Origin: Streptomyces sp. V1I1
Lineage (GTDB): Bacteria; Actinomycetota; Actinomycetes; Streptomycetales; Streptomycetaceae
Assembly: GCF_030817355.1 (NCBI RefSeq)
Contig: NZ_JAUSZH010000001.1
Location: 930,001 to 994,000, forward strand
Length of the DNA: 64,000 nt
Direction: 5' to 3'
Below, in pieces: positions 38,344 through 45,866 of the stretch. The position numbers and the translations under genes were made by a program. The notes beneath the pieces were generated by a model. That model worked only from the letters and a program-made list of their open reading frames with translations, was not told where the DNA came from and made no database searches. Numbering within the stretch: position 1 is the stretch's first letter; each line of letters begins with the position of its first letter.

Positions 38344-39168
38344 GTGGAAGCCGTCTCCTGCACCGCTCAGTGGACTGCCGCGGCCCGTGCCTTGGAAAGC
38401 GACCGCGACGACCGCCTCTTCGACGATCCCTATGCCCGCGTCCTGGCAGGCGAGACAGGTTTCCGCCTCCTGGAGCGCTACACCGGCGCCGGCACCGTGC
38501 CCTTCCTGGCGATACGCACCAAGTACCTCGACGAGGCGGCCTTGAAGTCCGTTGCCAAGCACTCCGCTCGCCAAGTGGCCTTCGTCGCCGCCGGCATGGA
38601 CACCCGCGCCTGGCGGCTGGCCTGGCCCGACGGCACTGTTGTGTACGAGCTCGACCGGCCCGCCCTGCTGGAGGCCAAGCGGCAGATACTCGACGGCCGG
38701 CCGGTCCCGGCCGGCCGCGAGCGCCGCCCCGTGGGAGTCGACCTCGCCGGGGACTGGACCACCACCTTGACCGGAGCGGGCTTCAACCCCGCCGAGCCCA
38801 CCGTGTGGGTCATGGAGGGACTGTTGTTCTTCCTTCCCGAACCCGCCGTCCGAGACCTCCTGGCGGGCCTGCGCACGCTGTCCGGCCCCGGCAGCCTCCT
38901 CGTCGGAGATATGGCCAGCCGAGCCTCGCTCGCCAATCCCCTGGCTCGCGAGTTCCTCTCCGCCCTTCGCGAGGACGGAGCTCCCTGGCAGTTCGGCAGC
39001 GACGAGCCCGAGGAGTTCCTGAGCTCCTGCGGCTGGCACGCGCGCGAGGTGCATCAACCCGGTGAGGAAGGCGCCTCGTTCGGCCGCTGGCCCTACCCCG
39101 TGGCACCGCGCGCGATGCGTCACGTTCCGCGTTCCTTCCTCTTCACCGCCGAGCCCCTCTCGGAGTAG
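38344..39168 (+). CDS. SAM-dependent methyltransferase (LCM/TIGR00027-like)
   Basis: A 274-residue methyltransferase of the leucine-carboxyl-methyltransferase-like group. The N-terminus is SCTAQWTAAARALESDRDDRLFDDPYARVLAG, the SAM motif AFVAAGMDTRAWRL, acidic loop YELDRPALLEAKRQIL, and post-motif WVMEGLLFFLPE. These enzymes often make O- or carboxyl-methyl groups in secondary metabolism. GTG 38344 follows GAAAGGA. It is the third gene of the PLP-enzyme operon. Confidence 0.9.
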   Translation: MEAVSCTAQWTAAARALESDRDDRLFDDPYARVLAGETGFRLLERYTGAGTVPFLAIRTKYLDEAALKSVAKHSARQVAFVAAGMDTRAWRLAWPDGTVVYELDRPALLEAKRQILDGRPVPAGRERRPVGVDLAGDWTTTLTGAGFNPAEPTVWVMEGLLFFLPEPAVRDLLAGLRTLSGPGSLLVGDMASRASLANPLAREFLSALREDGAPWQFGSDEPEEFLSSCGWHAREVHQPGEEGASFGRWPYPVAPRAMRHVPRSFLFTAEPLSE

Positions 39169-39295
39169 CACCCGGCGCACGAGGCGGCAACCGCAGGGCG
39201 GTCAGGCAGCCTTAACCGTCTGTTGGAGAGCTGGTTACGGCCCGGACAACCGCTGGCCATAACTTGGGCGAGGAGTGACCATTTCGCAAAGAGGC

Positions 39296-39312
39296 ATACC
39301 CTACCCCGGTAT
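39296..39312. promoter_or_regulatory. CsoR-type operator, box 3
   Basis: ATACCCTACCCCGGTAT. The right arm overlaps a plus-strand -10 hexamer TATTGT (39310-39315). It is the probable promoter of the operon that begins with the second methyltransferase gene at 39590. Confidence 0.65.
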
Positions 39313-39324
39313 TGTAGCGATAGA

Positions 39325-39360
39325 ATGACAATGACAACGTGTGCTAGTTACCACTCCTGA
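39325..39360 (+). CDS. Eleven-residue uORF behind CsoR box 3
   Basis: Encodes MTMTTCASYHS. From the second Met it shares MTTCA with the micro-ORF behind box 2, and all three nucleotide differences in that stretch are at third codon positions. It starts about 10 bases after the -10 hexamer. It may be a Cys-codon leader peptide; coding is not proven. Confidence 0.3.
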   Translation: MTMTTCASYHS

Positions 39361-39364
39361 AGCA

Positions 39365-39380
39365 CACCCCCGCCGGGTAT
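39365..39380. promoter_or_regulatory. Degenerate CsoR-type operator, box 4
   Basis: ACCCCCGCCGGGTATG is an imperfect match to the other boxes, 53 bp downstream of box 3. It could be a secondary CsoR site within the leader, or chance. Confidence 0.35.
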
Positions 39381-39589
39381 GGGCACCAGGCCCGAACCGG
39401 CTCGCGTCTCCGAGCGGGGCGATCCCCCGCAACGGCGCTTTACCAGCCACAGGCTGACTGCGGAACGGCCCTTCCCTGGCGCCGTCCCTGGACACCGTCC
39501 TCCCTCTACGCCCCCGCGCGCAGTCCGGCGCGTCCGATGCCGTTTGGCGTCGTGCGACGGACCCCCGCAACCCAAAGGAGAACAGGACC

Positions 39590-40645
39590 GTGACTACCAG
39601 CTCATCGCAGGACTTTCAGCAACGCATCATCGGCGACGCCGCGACGGCGGTGCGCGCCCTGACCGTCGCTCTGGGAGAGCGTCTGGGGCTGTACGCAGCA
39701 CTGGCCGACTCTCCGTCCCTGACCGCCGCCGAACTGGCCGAACAGGCCGGCATCCAGGAGATGTACGCGCGCGAGTGGCTCCACGCCCAGGTCAGCGGCG
39801 GCTACGTGGAGACGGACCCGTCAGGTACCCATTTCCGGCTGCCCGAAGAACACGTACCAGTCCTGGCCGGCAGCGACTCCGACGTCTTCACCGCTCCGTT
39901 CTTCTCCGCCCTCAAGGCCCTGTACGGCACCGAGGACAGCCTGGTCGACGCCTACCGCAACGGCGGCGGTGTCGGCTGGGACGAACACGACGGCGCGCTC
40001 GATGATTCCCTGGGCCGCTTCTTCCTGACCGGATACCGCGCCCACCTGGTGGACCAGTGGATCCCGTCCCTGGAGGAGGTTCCCGCCAGGCTAGCGGCCG
40101 GAGGCCGGGTGGCGGACGTCGGCTGCGGACCGGGCCACTCGACGTTCCTGATGGCCGAGGCCTTTCCCCACTCTCGCTTCGTGGGCTTCGACTACTCCTC
40201 TGAGGCTATCGCGCAGGCCCGCCGTATCGCGGCCGGTCGCCAACTGCCCGAGGACCGCGTGCACTTCACCACTTCCGCGGGAAACGCCTTCACCGGCGGC
40301 CCGTACGACTTGATCACCTCGTTCAACTGCGTCCACGACATCGGCGATCCCGACGCGGTCGCCCGGCACGTCCGTTCGCAACTGGCTGACGACGGGGCCT
40401 GGATGATCGTCGAGCCCAACGCCGATCCCGACGTGCACAAGAACACCCACCCAGCAGGTCGCCTGTTCATGGCGCTGTCCGCCGTGATGTGCCTTCCAGC
40501 CGCGGCGGCCCAGAAGGGCCCGCGCGCCCTGGGAAATCACTCCGGCGAGGAGACTCTGCGCGGGATCGCCCTTGATGCGGGCTTCACCCGCTGGCGGCGG
40601 GCCGATGCCACGCCCGTCAGTGCGGTCTACGAAGCGCGTCCCTGA
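39590..40645 (+). CDS. SAM-dependent methyltransferase with N-terminal winged helix
   Basis: A 351-residue class I methyltransferase. The first 90 residues form a winged-helix-like dimerisation domain (LGLYAALADSPSLTAAELAEQAGIQ). The SAM motif I is VADVGCGPGHSTFLMAE, followed by FVGFDYSSEAIAQAR and the substrate strand ITSFNCVHDIGDP. The architecture resembles O- or N-methyltransferases of natural-product pathways. GTG 39590 follows AAAGGAG. It is the first gene of the operon with the N-oxygenase and the carrier-protein genes. Confidence 0.9.
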   Translation: MTTSSSQDFQQRIIGDAATAVRALTVALGERLGLYAALADSPSLTAAELAEQAGIQEMYAREWLHAQVSGGYVETDPSGTHFRLPEEHVPVLAGSDSDVFTAPFFSALKALYGTEDSLVDAYRNGGGVGWDEHDGALDDSLGRFFLTGYRAHLVDQWIPSLEEVPARLAAGGRVADVGCGPGHSTFLMAEAFPHSRFVGFDYSSEAIAQARRIAAGRQLPEDRVHFTTSAGNAFTGGPYDLITSFNCVHDIGDPDAVARHVRSQLADDGAWMIVEPNADPDVHKNTHPAGRLFMALSAVMCLPAAAAQKGPRALGNHSGEETLRGIALDAGFTRWRRADATPVSAVYEARP

Positions 40646-40809
40646 CGCCGTGTCCCTCGCAGCCTTCCGGATCGCCGAGACCTGATTTCGCGTCACGTAC
40701 GCGGCACCGCCCATGACCGTCAGCCACCCGCCGACGCTCGACCACACCCGCGGGCGCGATCCGTCCTGCCTGCGGACCACACCCCACACAACCGTGTCCA
40801 GGAGGACCT

Positions 40810-41742
40810 GTGACCACTGTTGACCAGGCCGTTCCCGACCGCTTCGTCGAGATCCTCGACAGGCTCGGCCGCAAGTCGGTTGAGGACTACTACAACCCGT
40901 ACCGGATGTTCCACTGGGCGGACAGCCTGCCCGAGGACGCCTACTGGATGACCCCGGAACTGATTTCCGCCTACGACACCGACGTGGCGGATGAGATCGG
41001 CGAAGAAGGGATGAAGCGCCTCTCGCGATGGGAGAGCGTGAACTTCTACAGCCTCAATGTGCACGGCATACGCGAACTGCTCATCGAGGTCGTCAAGCGC
41101 ATCCACATGCCCGGCTTCCAGGTGCCCTCGGAGTTCTTCCACCACTTCATCGGCGAGGAGAACGAACACATGTGGTTCTTCGCCGAATTCTGTCGCCGCT
41201 ACGGCGACGGCAAGATCTACTCCACTCCCTCGCTGAAGACGGAGGCGGGCGACGACCCCGAAGTGGAGAACTTCCTGGTCTTCGCCCGCATCCTGCTTTT
41301 CGAGGAGATCGTCGACCACTACAACTCGCGGATGGCGGAGGACGCTTGCCTGCACGAGACCATCCGGCAGGTCAACCGCATCCACCACCACGACGAGTCA
41401 CGGCACATCGCCTTCGGCCGGGAGCTCGTCGCGCTGCTGTACGGGCGGTTCAGCGACCGCCTCGACGAGGACCGGCTGCGCGGACTGGAGAGCTACCTGA
41501 AGCGCTACATCGTCTTCAGCCTGCAGTCCCTGTACAACCCGCACGTCTATCGGGACGTCGGCCTGGCCAACCCTCTGAACGTGCGCAGCCGCATCCTGGC
41601 CGACCCGCGGCGCCGCGCGGTGGAGCGGAAGGTCATCCGCAAGCCCCTGGCCTTCTTCGTCAAATCCGGGATCTTCGCCGACACCGAGCTCCCCGGTGCA
41701 GGCCCCGCCCTGTCCTCGACCACCGGAAGGAATGAGCGATGA
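40810..41742 (+). CDS. AurF-type diiron N-oxygenase
   Basis: A 310-residue member of the AurF/CmlI family, which oxidises amines to hydroxylamine, nitroso or nitro groups with a non-haem diiron centre. All expected ligand positions are present: Glu75 (RWESVNFY), Glu117 and His120 (EENEHMWFF), Glu165/166 (LLFEEIVDHY), and His192, Glu196, His199 (IHHHDESRHIAF). It overlaps the aminoacyl-carrier-protein ligase by 4 bp (ATGA). CmlI and PvfB-type relatives act on carrier-bound amino acids, so N-oxygenation of the loaded amino acid is the natural prediction. Confidence 0.88.
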   Translation: MTTVDQAVPDRFVEILDRLGRKSVEDYYNPYRMFHWADSLPEDAYWMTPELISAYDTDVADEIGEEGMKRLSRWESVNFYSLNVHGIRELLIEVVKRIHMPGFQVPSEFFHHFIGEENEHMWFFAEFCRRYGDGKIYSTPSLKTEAGDDPEVENFLVFARILLFEEIVDHYNSRMAEDACLHETIRQVNRIHHHDESRHIAFGRELVALLYGRFSDRLDEDRLRGLESYLKRYIVFSLQSLYNPHVYRDVGLANPLNVRSRILADPRRRAVERKVIRKPLAFFVKSGIFADTELPGAGPALSSTTGRNER

Positions 41743-42593
41743 CCCCCCTCACCGCGTCCCGGATCTCACCCGCCGCGACCGGCGGCGTCGCAGCCCTCGG
41801 GCCTGACGCCACCGCGCTGTTACGACTGCTCGACCAGGGCTTCGAGTCCTGGGGAACCCAGGCCGGCGCCCTTCCGATGATCACGCCGCCGCTGCTGCCG
41901 GTGGCCCGCCTGGCCGAGCTCGACTACTACCAGAACTTCCCCCACCAGGCAGTCGTCGCCGCACCGCTGAGGCTCGTCGACGCGAAGGACTCCTACGCAC
42001 CGTCCGACGGGGTCTTCGCCCCCAACGAGTTGGAGCCCGCTCGGCTGGCCCTGCCGTCCGCCGCGTGCTACGGCGTCTATCTGCACCTGGCCGACCAAGA
42101 GCTCGCCGCTCCGCAGCGCATCACCGTACTGGGCCGATGTTTCCGCCGCGAGGAGCACTACGAAGATCTGCGCCGTCTGCTGGGCTTCCACATGCGCGAG
42201 ATCGTGGCGATCGGCACCCAGGAGTACGCCGAGGAGCATCTGCGGCATTTCACCGCCCGCATCGAGGCTTTCGCGGACCGCATGGGCCTGCCGCTGCGCA
42301 GGGAGGCGGCCACCGACCCGTTCTACGACCGCGGCGGCCCGCGCGCCCTCCTGCAGCAGATCTCTCCGGTCAAGCACGAGTTCCTGCATGAGGACCTGGC
42401 CATCGCCTCGGTCAACACGCACCGCAACTTCTTCGGCGAGCGCTGCGCCATCACGCTCGCCGGCACCGGGCAACCGGTCTTCACCAGTTGCGTCGCCTTC
42501 GGCCTCGAACGCTGGCTGGCCGTCCTGACCCGCCACTTCGGCGGATGGGCGCAGGCAACCGACGCCGTGGAGCGGGCCCTTGAGTCCTGCTGA
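41739..42593 (+). CDS. Class II aaRS-like amino acid:[carrier protein] ligase
   Basis: A 284-residue catalytic core of a class II synthetase without a tRNA-binding domain. Motif 2 is visible as GRCFRREEHYEDLRRLLGFHMREI, with acceptor-side QQISPVKHEFLHEDLAIASVNTHRNFFGE, and the motif 3-like end is VAFGLERWLAVLTRHFG. This matches the SerRS-like amino acid:carrier-protein ligases known from rhizobia, which load a small amino acid on a phosphopantetheine arm. Its direct neighbours are a holo-ACP synthase and an ACP, strong support for the same role here. Confidence 0.85.
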   Translation: MTPLTASRISPAATGGVAALGPDATALLRLLDQGFESWGTQAGALPMITPPLLPVARLAELDYYQNFPHQAVVAAPLRLVDAKDSYAPSDGVFAPNELEPARLALPSAACYGVYLHLADQELAAPQRITVLGRCFRREEHYEDLRRLLGFHMREIVAIGTQEYAEEHLRHFTARIEAFADRMGLPLRREAATDPFYDRGGPRALLQQISPVKHEFLHEDLAIASVNTHRNFFGERCAITLAGTGQPVFTSCVAFGLERWLAVLTRHFGGWAQATDAVERALESC

Positions 42594-43107
42594 GCTTCCG
42601 CCCCAGCCATCGGCTGTCGGCCTGGGCGAAGTCGGCGTCGACATCGTGCTCACCCAGCGCGTCAGGACGATGCTGACGGATCACGGCGAACGCATCCTCA
42701 CCCGCATGCTCACCCCCGCGGAGCTCGAGGACTGCTGCAAGGAAGGCCGTCTGGACCTTCTGTCCGTCGCCGGCCGGCTCGCAGCCAAAGAAGCCGCGTT
42801 CAAGACGCTGGCCGTCCCCGGCTCCGCACTGCCCTGGCTGGGGATGGAAGTACGCCGCGCCGCCGGCGGCCGTCCCACTCTCCATCTCAGCGGCGCCGCC
42901 CGGAACCTGGCCGCGCAGGCCGGGGTCAGCGATGTCCGGATCAGCATCAGCCACGACGGCGACTACGCCGTGGCCGTCGCGGCGGCGGCCCGCACGCCCG
43001 AACCCACCAGCCTCACCGCACCCTCCGCCCCGAAAGGAAAGGCAGACCATGGACACCCCCCTGAAGCAGCTCAAGGACTGGATCCTCAAGCGGCACCCCG
43101 AGCGTGA
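42580..43107 (+). CDS. AcpS-like phosphopantetheinyl transferase
   Basis: A 175-residue holo-ACP-synthase-type enzyme. The metal-binding VGVDIVLTQRV and the catalytic AGRLAAKEAAFKTL are present, as is ISISHDGDYAVAVA. It would transfer the phosphopantetheine arm from CoA to the carrier protein encoded next. TTG 42580, after GGAG, overlaps the ligase end by 14 bp. The C-terminal 50 residues are low complexity and overlap the ACP gene by 59 bp. A dedicated AcpS argues for a self-contained carrier system. Confidence 0.85.
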   Translation: MSPAELPPQPSAVGLGEVGVDIVLTQRVRTMLTDHGERILTRMLTPAELEDCCKEGRLDLLSVAGRLAAKEAAFKTLAVPGSALPWLGMEVRRAAGGRPTLHLSGAARNLAAQAGVSDVRISISHDGDYAVAVAAAARTPEPTSLTAPSAPKGKADHGHPPEAAQGLDPQAAPRA

Positions 43108-43288
43108 CGAGATCCCCGCGGACCTCGATCTAATAGAGAACCGGCTCATCGACTCCTTGTCGTTCGTCGAATTCGTCTTCCTCCTCGAACAGGTCAGCGG
43201 CCGCAGCATCGACATGGACACCATCAACGTCGACGACTTCCGCTGTCTGGGAACCATCGAGGAACGTTTTCTCACCCCCATCGGCTGA
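43049..43288 (+). CDS. Acyl/peptidyl carrier protein
   Basis: A 79-residue carrier protein. The phosphopantetheine Ser is Ser36 in ENRLIDSLSFVEFVFLLEQ (DSL motif). The domain is acidic and helical, ending TIEERF. GAAAGGAAAGG precedes ATG 43049. With the upstream ligase and AcpS it forms the loading module on which the AurF-type oxygenase and perhaps the MaoC dehydratase act. Confidence 0.93.
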   Translation: MDTPLKQLKDWILKRHPERDEIPADLDLIENRLIDSLSFVEFVFLLEQVSGRSIDMDTINVDDFRCLGTIEERFLTPIG

Positions 43289-43320
43289 TCCACCGCCCGG
43301 GTCACGACCGGGACGCAAAC

Positions 43321-43362
43321 CTGTGGGCCCGCTGTAAGTCGCCACGCCCGGCGGGCCCACAG
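43321..43362 (+). terminator. Long hairpin between ACP and kinase genes
   Basis: A perfect 12-bp stem (CTGTGGGCCCGC / GCGGGCCCACAG) with an 18-base loop lies in the 152-bp gap after the carrier-protein gene. It may terminate or attenuate transcription before the kinase-fusion gene. No U-tract is present. Confidence 0.5.
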
Positions 43363-43440
43363 CTCCATCGGCCACCCCGGTCGGCCTCGCTGGGCAGTGC
43401 AGCCTCGACCTGAACGACGCCCCCGCCGAGAGGAACCACC

Positions 43441-45171
43441 ATGCAGCTGGTCGTCACCGGCTCCGTTGCCACCGACCACGTCATGACCTTTCCAGGCCGG
43501 TTCAGCGAACAGCTGCTCCCCGACCAACTCCACAGCGTCTCCCTGTCCTTCCTGGTCGACTCCCTCCAGGTGCGCCACAGCGGTACCGCCGCCAACATCG
43601 CCGTGGGTCTGGGGCGCCTTGGCCTGACGCCGCGGCTCGTCGCCGCGGTCGGCGCCGACTTCGAGGACTACGCCATCTGGCTCGAACGCAACGGCGTCGA
43701 CATCAAAGGCATCCACGTCGAACCCGATTCCTGCACCGCCCGCTTCCTCGTGACGACCGACTTCGACCAGAACCAGATCGCATCCTTCTACCCCGGAGCG
43801 ATGAGCCGCGCCCGCGACATCGACCTGAACCGCCTGCTCGATGTGTCGGAGCCCGGCGGTCTCGTCGTCATCACCCAGGACGACCCCCAGGCGATGCTGC
43901 GCCACACCCGCGCCTGCCGTGCCCGCGGCACCGCGTTCGCTGCTGTTCCCTCCCAGCAGTTGGCCCGGCTGAACAGAGGCAGCATCGAAGACCTTGTCTG
44001 CGGGGCGGATTTCCTGTTCACCAACAGCCACGAACGGGCCTTGCTGCTGCGGCGCTCGGGCTGGTCCGAACAGACCGTCCTGGAGCGCGTAGGGGTATGG
44101 GTGACGACGCTCGGGACCGCTGGCGTGCGCGTCGACAGCCTCGGCGCGCCGCCCCTTTGCGTGCCCGCCGTATCCGTTGCCCAGGTCGCCGACCCTACGG
44201 GCGTCGGCGACGCCTTCCGCGCCGGGTTCCTCGCCGCCATCGCATGGGGTCTTGACTACAGCGCGGCGGCTCAATTGGGCTGCGCCATGGCCGCCGGTGC
44301 CCTGGAATCCACTGGCGCCCAGGACTACAGGGCGGACGCCCGCACCCTGCTCGACCGGCTCTCGCTGACCTACGGCCGCTCCGCCGCGACGCGGGTGGCC
44401 CCCTTCCTGCCGGGAACGGATACGGCCTACGGGTCCGAACCCGTCTCACCGACGAAGCCAGCCGACACCCCGGAGACTTCCGTGAGTTCCTCTGACACAG
44501 CGCCCCCTCCGACCTCTGAATCCCGCCCGCCCTCACACGACCCACAGTGCCCGCAGCGCCTGCTGCTCATCGAGCGGGACTTCCTGATCCCAGTGCTGCG
44601 GCGGGCGCCCGGAGCGTGGTTCGCGCGGCCGACCTCCTGCCCCGGATGGACCGTCCGCGACCTGCTCGCTCACTGCGCGGCCGCCCTCACCCGCATCGCC
44701 GAGGACCGGCTCCACGACTTCTCCCCGCAGGACAACCAGCAGGACATCCTGGACCGGAAGGACTGCTCGATCGAGGAAATCGTCGACGAGCTGGAAGCAG
44801 GCTGCGCCAAGGCCGGGCCCGCCATCGCCGCCGCCGACGGGCAGCTGGACGTCATAGCTCTGGGGGAATGGGTGCACGCCGGCGACGTACGTGCTGCGTT
44901 CGGGATCACCCCCGCCTACGCCACCGAGGGCACCGACGACGCCCTGGCCCTGCTCGCCACCTGCAGCCGCGTACGCGAAACCCCCCTGCTGACGGCACGC
45001 CTCCCCGACCGTGAACTGCAACTGGGCACCTGGCTGCCGGACCAGCGGAAACGCGCCGGGCTGACGACCGACGCCGATAACCTCGTGCGCCTGTACACAG
45101 GGCGCCCCGCCGACGAAGGCCTCTACTCCCTCGTCGGCGCGGCCCCGGCCGATCTGGTCATCTACAAGTGA
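43441..45171 (+). CDS. Adenosine-kinase-like PfkB protein fused to a mycothiol-dependent isomerase (DinB-like) domain
   Basis: A 576-residue fusion. Residues 1-325 are a PfkB kinase most like actinobacterial adenosine kinase (FPGRFSEQLLPDQLHSVSLSF, NQIASFYPGAMSRARDI, base motif DPTGVGDAFRAGFLAA). After a Pro/Ser-rich linker (residues about 340-365), residues 370-576 form a maleylpyruvate-isomerase/DinB_2 domain (FARPTSCPGWTVRDLLAHCAAAL, GEWVHAGDVRAAFG), a fold that uses mycothiol in actinobacteria. Possible roles are recycling of adenosine from S-adenosylhomocysteine, or phosphorylation of a pathway nucleoside combined with thiol chemistry. The fusion is unusual. Confidence 0.85.
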   Translation: MQLVVTGSVATDHVMTFPGRFSEQLLPDQLHSVSLSFLVDSLQVRHSGTAANIAVGLGRLGLTPRLVAAVGADFEDYAIWLERNGVDIKGIHVEPDSCTARFLVTTDFDQNQIASFYPGAMSRARDIDLNRLLDVSEPGGLVVITQDDPQAMLRHTRACRARGTAFAAVPSQQLARLNRGSIEDLVCGADFLFTNSHERALLLRRSGWSEQTVLERVGVWVTTLGTAGVRVDSLGAPPLCVPAVSVAQVADPTGVGDAFRAGFLAAIAWGLDYSAAAQLGCAMAAGALESTGAQDYRADARTLLDRLSLTYGRSAATRVAPFLPGTDTAYGSEPVSPTKPADTPETSVSSSDTAPPPTSESRPPSHDPQCPQRLLLIERDFLIPVLRRAPGAWFARPTSCPGWTVRDLLAHCAAALTRIAEDRLHDFSPQDNQQDILDRKDCSIEEIVDELEAGCAKAGPAIAAADGQLDVIALGEWVHAGDVRAAFGITPAYATEGTDDALALLATCSRVRETPLLTARLPDRELQLGTWLPDQRKRAGLTTDADNLVRLYTGRPADEGLYSLVGAAPADLVIYK

Positions 45172-45212
45172 CCCCGCCGCATGACATTGCTCGGCTCCGA
45201 CCATTCCCCCCG

Positions 45213-45229
45213 ATACCACCCCCCGGTAT
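45213..45229. promoter_or_regulatory. CsoR-type operator, box 5 (csoR promoter)
   Basis: ATACCACCCCCCGGTAT with the plus-strand -10 TATGGT at 45227-45232, 115 bp before csoR; this fits autoregulation. A 27-codon open frame (ATG 45245, MATVLASVV) follows without a clear ribosome binding site. Confidence 0.65.
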
Positions 45230-45343
45230 GGTGGAAACCCAGGTATGGCTACCGTACTGGCCTCGGTTGTCCCCGGATCATGGATCCAGGGGCAGGTCCA
45301 GAGGCAGCACTCGTGCGGCGCGGAGTGAAAGTCGAGAAGGTAG

Positions 45344-45625
45344 ATGGCCAGTTATAGCAACCACAAAGAGGACGTCCTCAAGCGGCTGCGACGCATCGAG
45401 GGCCAGGTTCGCGGCCTGCAGCGGATGGTCGATGAGGACACCTACTGCATCGACGTCCTCACGCAGGTATCAGCGACCACGCGCGCGCTGCAATCCTTCG
45501 CGCTGCAGATGCTCGACGAGCACCTGGCCACCTGCGTGCGCGACGCCGTGGCCGAGGGCGGCGAGGAAGGAAGCGTCAAAATCAAAGAGGCCAACGACGC
45601 GATCGCCCGCCTCGTGCGTTCCTGA
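45344..45625 (+). CDS. csoR: CsoR copper-sensing repressor
   Basis: A 93-residue all-helical repressor. The copper ligands of the CsoR type are complete: Cys35 (DTYCIDVLTQ), His60 and Cys64 (LDEHLATC). The DNA-contact helices carry KRLRRIEGQVRGLQRMV. Apo-protein binds TACCC..GGGTA palindromes; Cu(I) binding releases it. Box 5 lies in its own promoter and similar boxes precede the surrounding biosynthetic genes, so this is the probable pathway regulator. ATG 45344 follows AGAAGG. A strong terminator follows. Confidence 0.95.
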   Translation: MASYSNHKEDVLKRLRRIEGQVRGLQRMVDEDTYCIDVLTQVSATTRALQSFALQMLDEHLATCVRDAVAEGGEEGSVKIKEANDAIARLVRS

Positions 45626-45630
45626 AGCGC

Positions 45631-45660
45631 AGGGGGCTGAGATTCAGCCCCCTCTATTGT
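45631..45660 (+). terminator. Intrinsic terminator after csoR
   Basis: A 10-bp perfect stem (AGGGGGCTGA / TCAGCCCCCT) with a 3-base loop, followed by a T-rich CTATTGT. Confidence 0.85.
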
Positions 45661-45804
45661 GCCGAACCGCCTTCAGCGGCACCGCGGGCCGATGCTGCCG
45701 TGGCATCTCATACATGCAGGGCATGGGGAATTACTCTTAGGTTTCCACCTGCGACACCCACCATAAAGGGGAAATACGGCCGCGGCAAGAATTCTTGAGA
45801 AGAC

Positions 45805-45820
45805 ATACCCTACGGGGGTA
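45805..45820. promoter_or_regulatory. CsoR-type operator, box 6, with promoter
   Basis: ATACCCTACGGGGGTA lies between a -35 TTGAGA (45795-45800) and a -10 TAAGGT (45819-45824) with an 18-base spacer, so repressor would fill the spacer. It controls the acyl-AMP ligase gene. Confidence 0.75.
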
Positions 45821-45866
45821 AGGTATGTCCTGCCGATGTTCCGACGCGGTGCCCATGGAGGCAACA

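Larger units (their letters stand above)
39169..39589. other. 421-bp regulatory region before the methyltransferase/N-oxygenase operon
   Basis: It holds CsoR box 3, a weaker box 4 and an 11-codon ORF, then a G+C-rich leader of about 230 bases ending in AAAGGAG. The leader may carry attenuation structure, but I could not define a hairpin with certainty. Confidence 0.5.
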
